Of a stretch of 27,504 nt of DNA, positions 7,697-15,558 are shown piece after piece. Below the pieces are notes generated by a model. The model was not told the DNA's origin. It saw only the letters and a list, made by a program, of their open reading frames with translations, and searched no databases. The position numbers and the translations under genes were made by a program. Where the stretch lies: positions 1 to 27,504 of the forward strand of contig JBBQHA010000030.1 in the NCBI GenBank assembly GCA_038323475.1. The letters run 5' to 3'. This stretch comes from SZAS-103 sp038323475 (GTDB lineage Bacteria; Pseudomonadota; Gammaproteobacteria; Xanthomonadales; Xanthomonadaceae). Within the stretch, counting starts at the first letter, position 1, and every line of letters starts with the position of its first letter.

Positions 7697-8392
7697 GTGC
7701 CCGCCACGGATTCCATTCCGCCGGCGACGAAGCTCGCGTCGCTGCGTTCGCTGTTCGTCTCGGGCCTGCTGACCCTGCTGCCGATCTGGCTGACCTGGGT
7801 CGTCTTCAAGTTCGTGTTCGGGATGCTGTCCGACCTGAGCCGCCCGGCGGTCGGACCGATGCTGGCCACGATCGCGCAAGACCATCCGCAACTCGCATGG
7901 ATCGCCCACGCGTGGTCGCTGACCGCGATCGGCATGATCGCGACGATCGTGCTGATCCTCGCGGTCGGCCTGCTCGCGCGGCGTGTCGCCGGGCAACGCG
8001 CGCTGGGCTGGTTCGAAGTCGCGATCCGCCGCATACCGCTTGCCAAGACCGTCTACGGCAGCGCGCGGCAACTGCTCGATCTGATGCAGTCGCCGCCCGA
8101 CGGCAGACAGCGCGTCGTGCTGATCGCATTCCCGCATCCGGGCATGAAGACGGTGGGCTTCTTCACGCGCTCCCTGCGCGATGAGGCAACCGGTCGCGAA
8201 CTCGCCGCAGTGTACGTGCCGACCACGCCGAATCCGACCGGCGGCTATCTGGTGATCGTGCCCATCGAGGACATCGTCGCGACGGACTGGACCGTGGACC
8301 AGGCGATGACCTTCATCATCTCCGGTGGCGCAGTCGCCCCCGAGCGCATGCCTTATTCCGGTGTCGCAACGGACGTCATCGCGCCCAATTGA
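7697..8392 (+). CDS. DUF502 family membrane protein
   Basis: A 231-residue protein starting at GTG 7697, 2 bases after the kinase 2 stop, so its translation is probably coupled to the kinase. Two strong membrane helices lie at ~17-42 (LFVSGLLTLLPIWLTWVVFKFVF) and ~74-97 (AIGMIATIVLILAVGLLARR). The soluble C-terminal part has the DUF502 signatures RRIPLAKTVYGSARQLLD, VVLIAFPHPGMKTVGF and VPTTPNPTGGYLVIVP. This family is widespread and usually of unknown role; a plant homologue (LCV-like/COV1) is linked to trafficking. The coupling to a signalling kinase is unusual and may mean that it is a partner or substrate, but nothing in the sequence proves it. Confidence 0.92.
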   Translation: MPATDSIPPATKLASLRSLFVSGLLTLLPIWLTWVVFKFVFGMLSDLSRPAVGPMLATIAQDHPQLAWIAHAWSLTAIGMIATIVLILAVGLLARRVAGQRALGWFEVAIRRIPLAKTVYGSARQLLDLMQSPPDGRQRVVLIAFPHPGMKTVGFFTRSLRDEATGRELAAVYVPTTPNPTGGYLVIVPIEDIVATDWTVDQAMTFIISGGAVAPERMPYSGVATDVIAPN

Positions 8393-8525
8393 GCGCGATG
8401 CATGACGTTTGGGCTGCATGACCTTCGGCCCGTGCGGCGAGCCGGGCACGGCCGCACCATGAGTTCCGACTGACGTTCGTCGATCCAACCCATTTCCCGC
8501 GTTCCATCACCCCAGGGGTTTCCCG

Positions 8526-10331
8526 ATGCACAAGCCGATCCTCGCTCTTGCCATCGCCGTTGCACTCTGCGCCGGCGCCGCCACCCCGACCAGCGTCTTC
8601 GCGCAAACGACCGCTGCCATGGCGCCCGCCTCCTCCAAGGCCGCGCAGTTCGACCAGTTCTACAAGGATTTCTGGCAGGCGTCGCTGAAACTCAATCCGA
8701 TCCAGGCCACCTTCGTCGGCGATCCGCGCTACAACGACCAGCTGCCGAACTTCCTCGCGGCGGACGTCATCGCCGAGGGCCGCAGGTTCAACCGCGAATG
8801 GCTCGCGAAAGCGCAAGCGATGGGTCCGGATGGCCTGACCGGCCAGGACCGCCTGTCCTACGACATCTTCGTCAAGCAGGCGCAGGACCAGATCGATGGC
8901 GAGCGCTTCCCAGGCGAGCTGCTGCCGATCGACCAGTTCAACAACATCGCGACCTTCGTCGTGCAGTTCGGTTCCGGCGCCGGCGCGCAGCCGTTCCAGA
9001 CGGTGAAGGACTACGACAACTGGCTCGCGCGCGCGGGCAAGGTGCCGGCGATCTTCGACCAGGCGATCGTCAACATGAAGGAAGGCGTCCAGCGCGGCAT
9101 CGTGCAGCCGAAGGCGCTGATGGTGAAAGTGGTGCCGCAGTTCGACGCGCTGATCCACGACAAGGTCGAGGACAGCGAATACTGGATGCCGATCAAGAAC
9201 ATGCCGAAGTCGTTTTCGGAGGCCGACAAGGCGCGCCTGACCGACGCCTACCGCCACATGATCGCCGACCAGATGATGCCGGCGTACAAGCGCCTGCGCG
9301 ACTACATCGCGAACGACTACATGACCCACACGCGCGCGACCGTCGCCCTGAGCGACCTGCCAGACGGCCAGGCCTGGTACGCGTACCAGGTGCGCATGAT
9401 GACCACCACCGACGAAACGCCCGACCAGATCCACAACATCGGCCTCGCGGAGGTCGCGCGCATCAAGGGCGAGATGGACAAGTTGCGCGCGCGAGTCGGC
9501 TTCAAGGGCGACCTGCAGGCGTTCTTCCACTACCTCAATACCGATACGCGCTTCACGTTCCCGACCGAGAAGGCGCTGCTCGACGGCTACAACAGCGTGT
9601 ACGCGAAGGTCATGAAGGGCGTCCCGACCGACTTCTCGATCCGGCCGAAGGCGAAGTTCGAGATCCGCCCGGTCGAGGCGTTTCGCGCGAAGTCGCAGGC
9701 CGGCGGTTCGTACCAGCCGGGCAGCGAGGACGGCTCGCGTCCCGGCATCTTCTTCGTGAACACCTACGACCTGCCCTCGCGCAAGACCTGGGAGATGGAA
9801 GACCTGTTCGTGCACGAGGCGATCCCGGGCCACCACTTCCAGATCTCGATCCAGCAGGAGCAGACCGGCCTGCCGATGTTCCGCCGTTTCGGCGGCGAGA
9901 CCTCCTACGTCGAAGGCTATGCGCTGTACTGCGAGACGATCGGCTACGAACTCGGCATGTACACCGACCCGTACCAGGAATTCGGCCAGCTGCAGAACGA
10001 GCAGTTCCGCGCGATGCGGCTGGTCGTCGACACAGGTTTGCACAGCAAGGGCTGGACCCGCGAGCAGGCGATCAAGTACATGCTCGACAACTCCGCGATG
10101 AGCGAGACCGACGTGGTCGCCGAAGTCGAGCGCTACATCGCGATGCCCGCGCAGGCACTGGCCTACAAGACCGGCCAGATGAAGATCACCGAACTGCGCG
10201 CGAAGGCGGCGAAGGCTCTCGGCCCGAAATTCGACGTGCGCGCGTTCCACACCGAACTGCTCAAGGACGGCGCGCTGCCGCTCGCGGTGCTGGAGATGAA
10301 GATCGACCGATGGGTGAGCAGCCAACGCTGA
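8526..10331 (+). CDS. DUF885 family exported protein (putative metallopeptidase)
   Basis: A 601-residue protein with a signal peptide (LALAIAVALCAGAATPTSVFAQ, cleavage near residue 27) and a good AGGGG Shine-Dalgarno 9 bases before the ATG. The HEAIPGHH motif at residues 430-437 is the DUF885 signature and resembles the zinc-binding HExxH of gluzincins. A downstream conserved stretch, SYVEGYALYCETIGYELGMY, supplies the candidate third ligand Glu. An RVEAFR-like and a PGIFFVNTYDLPSRKTWEMEDLFVHE context precede the motif. Family members are thought to be periplasmic peptidases or carboxypeptidase-like, but the substrate is not established. The gene stands alone: 133 bases separate it from the upstream DUF502 gene, and a terminator-like hairpin overlaps its stop codon. 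Confidence 0.93.
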   Translation: MHKPILALAIAVALCAGAATPTSVFAQTTAAMAPASSKAAQFDQFYKDFWQASLKLNPIQATFVGDPRYNDQLPNFLAADVIAEGRRFNREWLAKAQAMGPDGLTGQDRLSYDIFVKQAQDQIDGERFPGELLPIDQFNNIATFVVQFGSGAGAQPFQTVKDYDNWLARAGKVPAIFDQAIVNMKEGVQRGIVQPKALMVKVVPQFDALIHDKVEDSEYWMPIKNMPKSFSEADKARLTDAYRHMIADQMMPAYKRLRDYIANDYMTHTRATVALSDLPDGQAWYAYQVRMMTTTDETPDQIHNIGLAEVARIKGEMDKLRARVGFKGDLQAFFHYLNTDTRFTFPTEKALLDGYNSVYAKVMKGVPTDFSIRPKAKFEIRPVEAFRAKSQAGGSYQPGSEDGSRPGIFFVNTYDLPSRKTWEMEDLFVHEAIPGHHFQISIQQEQTGLPMFRRFGGETSYVEGYALYCETIGYELGMYTDPYQEFGQLQNEQFRAMRLVVDTGLHSKGWTREQAIKYMLDNSAMSETDVVAEVERYIAMPAQALAYKTGQMKITELRAKAAKALGPKFDVRAFHTELLKDGALPLAVLEMKIDRWVSSQR

Positions 10332-10346
10332 CGCGATGCCGGTGGC
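10317..10346 (+). repeat. 30-bp direct repeat, copy 1 (end of DUF885 gene)
   Basis: Thirty bases identical to 10427-10456, offset by exactly 110 bases. This copy codes for the last residues SSQR and the stop of the DUF885 protein, and includes the left arm and loop of the hairpin at 10331-10353. Confidence 0.9.
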
Positions 10347-10353
10347 ATCGCGT
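10331..10353 (+). terminator. Terminator-like hairpin at the end of the DUF885 gene
   Basis: ACGCGATGCC, loop GGT, GGCATCGCGT: a perfect 10-bp stem with a 3-base loop, followed by only TT beyond the last stem T. It begins on the last base of the stop codon. The short U tract makes it a weak intrinsic terminator; it could also protect the mRNA 3' end. Confidence 0.5.
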
Positions 10354-10426
10354 TTGGCTGCGAACGCCCGTAGCAGGATGCGCAGGGCCGGACCTGCCTG
10401 GTGAGGCCAGGACGGCCGAACTTGGC

Positions 10427-10456
10427 AGCAGCCAACGCTGACGCGATGCCGGTGGC
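10427..10456 (+). repeat. 30-bp direct repeat, copy 2 (intergenic)
   Basis: Exact second copy of 10317-10346, now non-coding. The right arm of the hairpin is not repeated here (GGTGGCCCGG instead of GGTGGCATCG). It looks like a partial tandem duplication of the gene end with intervening sequence that includes CCTGG/CCAGG arms near 10397-10411. Confidence 0.9.
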
Positions 10457-10490
10457 CCGGCCATGACAGCCAGTGATTGCTCGGTGAAAT

Positions 10491-10519
10491 GAAAGGACCG
10501 GCCTCGCTCCGGTCTTTTC
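10491..10519. terminator. Bidirectional intrinsic terminator between converging genes
   Basis: GAAAGGACCGG, 7-base loop, CCGGTCTTTTC: an 11-bp stem with one G-T wobble, and T4 within the right arm (AAA on the left for the opposite strand). It lies between the plus-strand DUF885 gene and the minus-strand phosphatase, 27 bases before the latter's stop, so it can end both transcripts. Confidence 0.7.
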
Positions 10520-10546
10520 ACGATTGCGCTTCGCGACAACCCGCCT

Positions 10547-11056
10547 TCATGGCAGTGGTCGCTCGCCCGTTTCCTGGTCGATGGCCAGCCCGGTGCAGGC
10601 GCCACTCGCGTCGAAGCTCAACTGCAGCAGCCAACCGAACACATCGTCCGGCCACACCGCCGGCAAGGACGCGGTCGGCGCGCCCAGCGCATGTGCGAGA
10701 TTCAACGCCTGTCCGTGGTGCCAGCAAACCAGGATGTTCGAGCTGTCGTATCGGTCATGGCCCAGGATCTCGTCGGCCAGCAACTGGAAACCATGGTCAT
10801 CGAAGCGTGTATCGACCGCGATACCCAATGCAGCCGCGAGCGGCGCGAGGGTCAATGTCGATCGATTGCTGCCCCGCGAATTCGCCGCCGCGAACAGATG
10901 CGTGAGCTTGATCACGGCTCCGTCGATGGCGTGGTTCCGGAAGTACGCGACATAGGCCAGGGCGTGTACATCGCCGGCTGCGCTCAATCCGGGGTCGAGT
11001 GGATCGGAGGGCTTTTCTGCGTGGCGGATCAGCAGGATCCGGGTGAGTCGGGGCAT
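10547..11056 (-). CDS. Histidine phosphatase family protein (SixA/phosphoglycerate-mutase-like)
   Basis: A 169-residue protein from ATG 11056, chosen because AAGGAA lies 7 bases ahead and the RHAE motif falls at the N-terminus as in the family; a longer open frame upstream has no such support. LIRHAEKP gives the phospho-accepting His12 with Arg11, and CWHHGQ near residue 114 gives the second catalytic His. A SNRSTLTLAPLA segment matches the conserved 'S.xxRaxqTA' region, although it is altered. Such small members dephosphorylate proteins or small metabolites in the cytoplasm; the substrate is not predictable. It is divergent from the small exported protein at 11284, with 227 bases of shared upstream DNA. 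Confidence 0.85.
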   Translation of the reverse strand: MPRLTRILLIRHAEKPSDPLDPGLSAAGDVHALAYVAYFRNHAIDGAVIKLTHLFAAANSRGSNRSTLTLAPLAAALGIAVDTRFDDHGFQLLADEILGHDRYDSSNILVCWHHGQALNLAHALGAPTASLPAVWPDDVFGWLLQLSFDASGACTGLAIDQETGERPLP

Positions 11057-11283
11057 TCGATCGTTCCTTCGAGGTGTTGACTTGCACGGCGCCCGGATTA
11101 CCTGGCATTGCCAAGTCGCCACGGGCGCGCAAGGGTGGCACAACCTGATTGCGTTCACTGTGCGGTGGCGCAGCTTGGCGATGGATCGGCCGGGTTGCCA
11201 TCGGCGCGCCATGCGACAATCGAAGGGAACGGCGCAGCACTCATCTGTCGCCCCTGGCTGTCCACGATCGGGAAACCCGGACC

Positions 11284-11781
11284 ATGATGGTTGCGCTCGC
11301 GCTTTCCCTGCTCCTCCAGGCATTGCCCCAGCCACCCGCAGCGGCGACCACGCCCGACGGACAGCAACAGTGCAGCCACGGGATGAGCATCCAGCTCGCC
11401 GACCCCACGGCCGCACCGGACACCAACGTCAAGCTCGAAAAATTCGAGATCACCAGCCCGGACGACGGCTGCGCGCGGAACATCAAGCCCGATGAGTTCA
11501 TCCGCATCAACCAGAGCGTCAAGCCGGTCGCGAGGAAGGCCTTCGCGCAGAGCCAGGCGAGCTTCGGCGTCATGGTCCGGTACACGCTCACGCCGGACAA
11601 GCCTGCCGCATTCAACATGCAGGTCGCGCAGGCCGCTCCGCCGGAACGCGATCGACTCGCGCTGTTCTACAAGCAGGCGTCCGCTTTGAAGGACTTCCAT
11701 TCGACGAGCGGCACCGTGTACGTCGTGCTCCAGTTCAACATCGTTCCGGCGAAGCCACGCAAGGGCGCGCGCGCGCGTTGA
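11284..11781 (+). CDS. Small exported protein of unknown function
   Basis: A 165-residue protein that I do not recognise. Two adjacent ATG codons (11284, 11287) can serve as start. They place a signal peptide at the N-terminus (MVALALSLLLQALPQPPAAA), while the upstream extension is not protein-like. The mature part has two Cys (QQCSHG, DDGCARN), probably a disulfide, and reads as an all-beta domain (FEITS, FIRINQSVKP, FGVMVRYTLTPD, TVYVVLQFNIVP). It ends in a run of Lys/Arg. Codon use is typical of its neighbours, so it is likely a genuine chromosomal gene. It is divergent from the phosphatase and convergent with the transporter. Confidence 0.72.
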   Translation: MMVALALSLLLQALPQPPAAATTPDGQQQCSHGMSIQLADPTAAPDTNVKLEKFEITSPDDGCARNIKPDEFIRINQSVKPVARKAFAQSQASFGVMVRYTLTPDKPAAFNMQVAQAAPPERDRLALFYKQASALKDFHSTSGTVYVVLQFNIVPAKPRKGARAR

Positions 11782-11833
11782 CCCGTTCCACCCGGACCGC
11801 AACGTCCGACAACGCGGACATCGGGCGGGCGGC

Positions 11834-12586
11834 TCAGTGGAACTCCCTCACCTCGCCCTCGTCCTTCAGGCTGAAGGGATTGAAGTCGGTGTTGGTGTCG
11901 TAGGTGTCGGCGTGCTCGCGGCGCTTGAGGAAGCCGACGACGGCGTAGGTCACCGGCGTCAGCACGATTTCGACCGCGACCTTCATGATCCAGTTGAACG
12001 CGATCACCTTCGCGATCGTCTGCCCTTCCCAGATGCCCATGAACGCGATCGGATAGAAGGTCAGGCTGTCGACGCCCTCGCCGACGATGGTCGACCCGAT
12101 CGTGCGCGTCCACAGGTGGCGGCCTGCCGTCCATACCTTCATCTTCGCCATCACGTAGGCGTTGACGAAATCGCCGGCCCAGAAGCCGACCAGCGACGCG
12201 AGCGCGATCCGCCAGGTCGCGCCGAAGACGGTCTCGAGTGCAGGCTGCAGCACGGCGTTGAACGGTTCGTTCGGCGCGACCGGCATGTGGATGATCGCCT
12301 GCGACATCAGCGTCGCGAAGATCAGCGCGCCGAAGCCGGCCCAGGTCGCGCGCCGCGCGCGCGCGTAGCCGTACACTTCGGTCAGTACGTCGTCGAAGAT
12401 GTAGCTGATCGGGAAGAACAGGTTGCCGGCGCCGAACGTCAGCGCGCCGAACAATGGCAGGGTGATCGTGCTGGTCTTGGCCGGACCGATCAGGTTCGAG
12501 CACAACAGCACCGCGACCATGCCGCCGACCATCAGGTCGTAGTAGCGGAATCCGCGGCGTCCGGGCGGACCGGCATTCGTGTTCAT
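11834..12586 (-). CDS. yhhQ: Queuosine precursor transporter (YhhQ/VUT family)
   Basis: A 250-residue integral membrane protein. The ATG at 12586 is preceded by GGGGAGG 5 bases upstream, which rules in favour of it over a GTG-like extension to 12610. Six or so helices are visible. Family signatures include NLFFPISYIFDDVLTEVYGY, FWAGDFVNAYVMAKMK and RTIGSTIVGEGVDSLTFYPIAF. YhhQ takes up queuine precursors (preQ0/preQ1) for queuosine modification of tRNA wobble positions. It sits 38 bases downstream of the acyltransferase gene on the same strand, probably in the same transcript. No preQ1 riboswitch-like leader fits in that gap. The C-terminal tail after the last helix is hydrophilic (residues ~225-250). 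Confidence 0.93.
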   Translation of the reverse strand: MNTNAGPPGRRGFRYYDLMVGGMVAVLLCSNLIGPAKTSTITLPLFGALTFGAGNLFFPISYIFDDVLTEVYGYARARRATWAGFGALIFATLMSQAIIHMPVAPNEPFNAVLQPALETVFGATWRIALASLVGFWAGDFVNAYVMAKMKVWTAGRHLWTRTIGSTIVGEGVDSLTFYPIAFMGIWEGQTIAKVIAFNWIMKVAVEIVLTPVTYAVVGFLKRREHADTYDTNTDFNPFSLKDEGEVREFH

Positions 12587-12624
12587 ACGCCTCCCCTGCT
12601 CCACCCACATGCTACCGAACTACC

Positions 12625-13869
12625 TCAGCCTCGCTCGCCTGCACCCGCCGCATCGGCAGGGGCCACGTCGCGGACCGCGGGCTGCGCGGATGGCGCGAGC
12701 AGGCCCTTGCGCAACGCACGATCGGCCGGCGTCGAAAACCAGCGCGCGACCAGCCAGCCGAACAGCCAGCACAACGGCACCGCAGGCAGGTACCAGCGCC
12801 AGCCATTCGCGATGTCGCTGCCCTGCGCCTTGTAGATGCGCACCGCCGCGTACACCACGAACATGTGGGTCAGGTAGATCTCGTAGCTCAGGCGACCGAA
12901 CGAACGCAGCCAGCCGAAGCCGCGCAGCACGAGGCGCGGCTCCGCGCGTTCGCGCCAGCGCAATCCGACCAGCATGCACATCACCGACACCGTCAGCAGC
13001 AGCAGGCAGCCGTCCTTCAGCAGCGGCCACAGGATGTCCTCGACCAGCAGGATGCTCGCGAGTCCCGCCGCGCCGACGACACACAGCGCCGTCGCGATCC
13101 ATCGCTGCGTCGGGGCGGGTCGCACCGCGATCAACGCGCCGAGCACGCCCGTCGCGATCGCGGCCATGCCCGGCAGATAGGCTTTCTCCTGCCAGATCTC
13201 GTTCGATTCAAGCGCCGCGTGGGTGTACGGTATCGACAACGCGAGCACCACCAGCAGCGGCGCGAGGATCCAGGTGCGACGCGTCAGCACGCAGACGATC
13301 GGGAAGCCGATGTAGAACACTTCCTCGATCGACAGCGACCACAGCACGTCCCAGTTTCCCGGCAGGTAGCCGGTGTGGCCTTCGTACCAGTTCAGGTACA
13401 AGCCCATCGCGGAAGCGATCGCGCCCGGCAGGGACTGGTTGGGATGCGCAATCAGGTAGTCCTCGAAACCCAGCACGTGCAGCACCGCCAGGACGACAAC
13501 CAGCAACAGCAGGCACGGCACGATGCGCGCGAAACGGCGCGCGTAGAACCCCCTGAAGTCGATCCGGTCGAGCCTGCCCCATCGCTGCAGCGCGTTGCCT
13601 GCGATCAGGAAGCCGGAGATCGTGAAGAACACGAACACCGATTCGTAGCCGTTGTAGTTCAACGCATCGAACAGCCGATGCGGGACGAAATCCCCGAGCG
13701 CGGTCTTCTTCAGCGGAATGCGCAGGCCGATGTGGTGCAGCACGACGAGCAGGATCGACAACCCGCGCAGCAGGTCGATGCCATGGTTGCGCTGCAGCGG
13801 ATCGGCAGACCCGGCGCCTGGCCTTCGCGCAAGAGCGTCGGTCGCGGCTCGGACCTTTGCTTCAGACAT
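12625..13869 (-). CDS. Acyltransferase-3 family membrane protein (OafA/YrhL-like)
   Basis: A 414-residue protein with about ten membrane helices. The N-terminal signature is IDLLRGLSILLVVLHHIG, with the RxxS and His-His of the family, followed by FVFFTISGFLIAGN and FYARRFARIVPCLLL. The middle has GNWDVLWSLSIEEVFYIGFP and the end has GRLSYEIYLTHMFVV. All of these match acyltransferase-3 proteins that transfer acetyl or other acyl groups to surface glycans such as O-antigen or exopolysaccharide. The acceptor cannot be told here, and no polysaccharide cluster lies nearby apart from a stand-alone methyltransferase at 17974. The start ATG overlaps the stop of the upstream nuclease gene by 8 bases, so the two are translationally linked. 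Confidence 0.93.
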   Translation of the reverse strand: MSEAKVRAATDALARRPGAGSADPLQRNHGIDLLRGLSILLVVLHHIGLRIPLKKTALGDFVPHRLFDALNYNGYESVFVFFTISGFLIAGNALQRWGRLDRIDFRGFYARRFARIVPCLLLLVVVLAVLHVLGFEDYLIAHPNQSLPGAIASAMGLYLNWYEGHTGYLPGNWDVLWSLSIEEVFYIGFPIVCVLTRRTWILAPLLVVLALSIPYTHAALESNEIWQEKAYLPGMAAIATGVLGALIAVRPAPTQRWIATALCVVGAAGLASILLVEDILWPLLKDGCLLLLTVSVMCMLVGLRWRERAEPRLVLRGFGWLRSFGRLSYEIYLTHMFVVYAAVRIYKAQGSDIANGWRWYLPAVPLCWLFGWLVARWFSTPADRALRKGLLAPSAQPAVRDVAPADAAGAGERG

Positions 13870-15247
13870 CGCGCGTCATGCCCGGCTGCGACAGGGTGAC
13901 GTCGATGCCGAACTGCGCGCGAAGCTTGCCGCTCAATGTTTCGCGGGCCGGATTCTCGCCGTGCACGAGCGCGACCGGCGGATGGTTCGGACAGGCGCCG
14001 TACCAGTCCAGCAAGCCTTGCTGGTCGGCGTGCGCCGACAGGCCGCCGACCGTATGGACCTGCGCGCGTACCGGCATGTCCTGGCCGAACAGCTTCACGT
14101 GCTTGAGTCCGTTGACGAGCATGCGGCCAAGGGTGCCGTCGGCCTGGTAGCCGACGAAGATCACGTGCGCGTTCGGGTTCGACAGGTTGTTCGCGAGGTG
14201 GTGGCGGACGCGCCCGCCGTTGGCCATGCCGGAGCCGGCGATGACGATCGCGCCGCCGTGCACGAGGTTGATCGCCCTGCTCTCGTCGGCGCCCGCGGTG
14301 ACTTTCAGGTTCGGCATCGCGAATGGCTTGATCCGTCCCTGCCAGACTTTCGCCGCATCGGCATCGAACAGTTCCTCGTGGCGGTCGTACACGCCCATGA
14401 CTTTCGCGGCCATCGGGCTGTCGAGGAAGATCTTCCACTGCGACAGCTTCCAGTCGTCGAAATGGCGCGCGAACCAGTACAGCAGTTCCTGGCTGCGCCC
14501 GACCGCGAACGCCGGGATGATCACGTTGCCGCCGTCGGTGTGCGCCTTGGCGAAGATCGCGCCGAGTTCGGCTACGGTCGCCGCGCGATCCTTGTGGTTG
14601 CGGTCGCCGTAGGTGGATTCCATGAGGATCAGGTCGGCGGCCGGCGGCGTGGCCGGGTCGCGCAGGATCGGCGTACCCGGCAGGCCGATATCGCCGGAGA
14701 ACACGATCGTCTTCGGCGCGGGGTCGCTGGCGCTGATTTCCAGGATCGACGAGCCGAGGATGTGGCCCGCGTCGTGCAGTCGCAGCGTCACTCCGGGAAG
14801 GACCTCGGTGGCGACGTCGTACGGCAGCGGATGCAACAGCTTCTGCGCGGCAGCGACATCGTCCAGCGTGTACAGCGGCTCGATATCGGGTTCGTCCTGC
14901 GCGCGATGGCGATTGGCCATTTCGGCGCCGCGTTCGGACAGCGACGCCGCATCCAGCAGCATGATCGGCAACAGGTCGCAGGTCGCGGCCTGCGCGAAGA
15001 TCGGCCCGGCGAAACCGCGCTTCACCAGCAGCGGCACCCGGCCGATATGGTCGATGTGCGCATGGCTGAGCACCAGCGCATCGATGCCGGCAGGATCGAA
15101 CGCGAACGGTTTTGCGTTGATCGCGTCGGAATCGCGCCCGCCCTGCACCATTCCGCAGTCGAGCAGGATCCGCTTGCCGGCCGCCTCGACCAGGTGACTG
15201 GAACCGGTGACGACGCCGCCGGCCGCGCCGTAGAAGGTGACTCGCAT
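13862..15247 (-). CDS. Metallo-beta-lactamase/beta-CASP RNA-processing nuclease
   Basis: A 461-residue protein. ATG 15247 has GGGAG 7 bases upstream and starts directly at the first beta strand (MRVTFYGAAGGVVTGSSHL). SHAHIDHIG (HxHxDH, residues 62-67) binds zinc. DAGHILGSS and VFSGDIGLPGTPIL carry further ligands. ADLILMESTYGDRNH starts the beta-CASP domain. GSGMANGGRVRHHL and VGGLSAHADQQGLLDWYG complete it, and VALVHGE is the RMMBL part. This is the CPSF73/YSH1-like group of bacterial beta-CASP proteins (about 450-470 residues), thought to cut RNA endo- or exonucleolytically in the cytoplasm. It is the first gene of a probable three-gene minus-strand transcript. Confidence 0.94.
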   Translation of the reverse strand: MRVTFYGAAGGVVTGSSHLVEAAGKRILLDCGMVQGGRDSDAINAKPFAFDPAGIDALVLSHAHIDHIGRVPLLVKRGFAGPIFAQAATCDLLPIMLLDAASLSERGAEMANRHRAQDEPDIEPLYTLDDVAAAQKLLHPLPYDVATEVLPGVTLRLHDAGHILGSSILEISASDPAPKTIVFSGDIGLPGTPILRDPATPPAADLILMESTYGDRNHKDRAATVAELGAIFAKAHTDGGNVIIPAFAVGRSQELLYWFARHFDDWKLSQWKIFLDSPMAAKVMGVYDRHEELFDADAAKVWQGRIKPFAMPNLKVTAGADESRAINLVHGGAIVIAGSGMANGGRVRHHLANNLSNPNAHVIFVGYQADGTLGRMLVNGLKHVKLFGQDMPVRAQVHTVGGLSAHADQQGLLDWYGACPNHPPVALVHGENPARETLSGKLRAQFGIDVTLSQPGMTRDV

Positions 15248-15558
15248 GTTGCCGCTCCCGCCAGGATGACGGCGGACGTTAGCACGCGGCTGCTCCAGTC
15301 CGCGCCCCATCCGTGGCCGTCGTCCCGGCAATGCACCGCCGGGCGCAGGGGATCGGCGATGTCGGGAGCCAATTCACAGACCCGGACCGTCGATCCGCCA
15401 TATGCTGCAAGGCTGGCTGGCCCATGACCTTCGCCACACGCGCAGGCGTGCCGCACGGCCTACAGTGCCTCGCCACCGGGCGCGCGATCAGAACCTGCCC
15501 GACCCAGATCGCAACACCCCCCCTACACCCGACCATTCCGCAGGTCCCAGGAGAATCC
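15248..15558. other. Divergent intergenic region between nuclease and M13 peptidase genes
   Basis: 311 bases without a supported gene. It must hold the promoters of both flanking genes. On the plus strand TATGCTGC at 15401-15408 repeats the -10-like string seen ahead of the two kinases, here without the upstream GCGCTxCCGG block. A good AGGAGA precedes the M13 start at 15559. An open frame that runs through the region into the M13 gene has no protein-like features before residue 1 of the lipoprotein signal. Confidence 0.5.

Noticed and set aside
8376..10325. 649-codon minus-strand frame over the DUF885 gene
   Set aside because: Shadow frame; composition is typical of antisense to GC-rich coding DNA and it has no signal or motif.
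12587..12624. Possible preQ1 riboswitch ahead of the queuosine transporter
   Set aside because: Only 38 bases separate it from the upstream gene, with no room for or sign of the aptamer.
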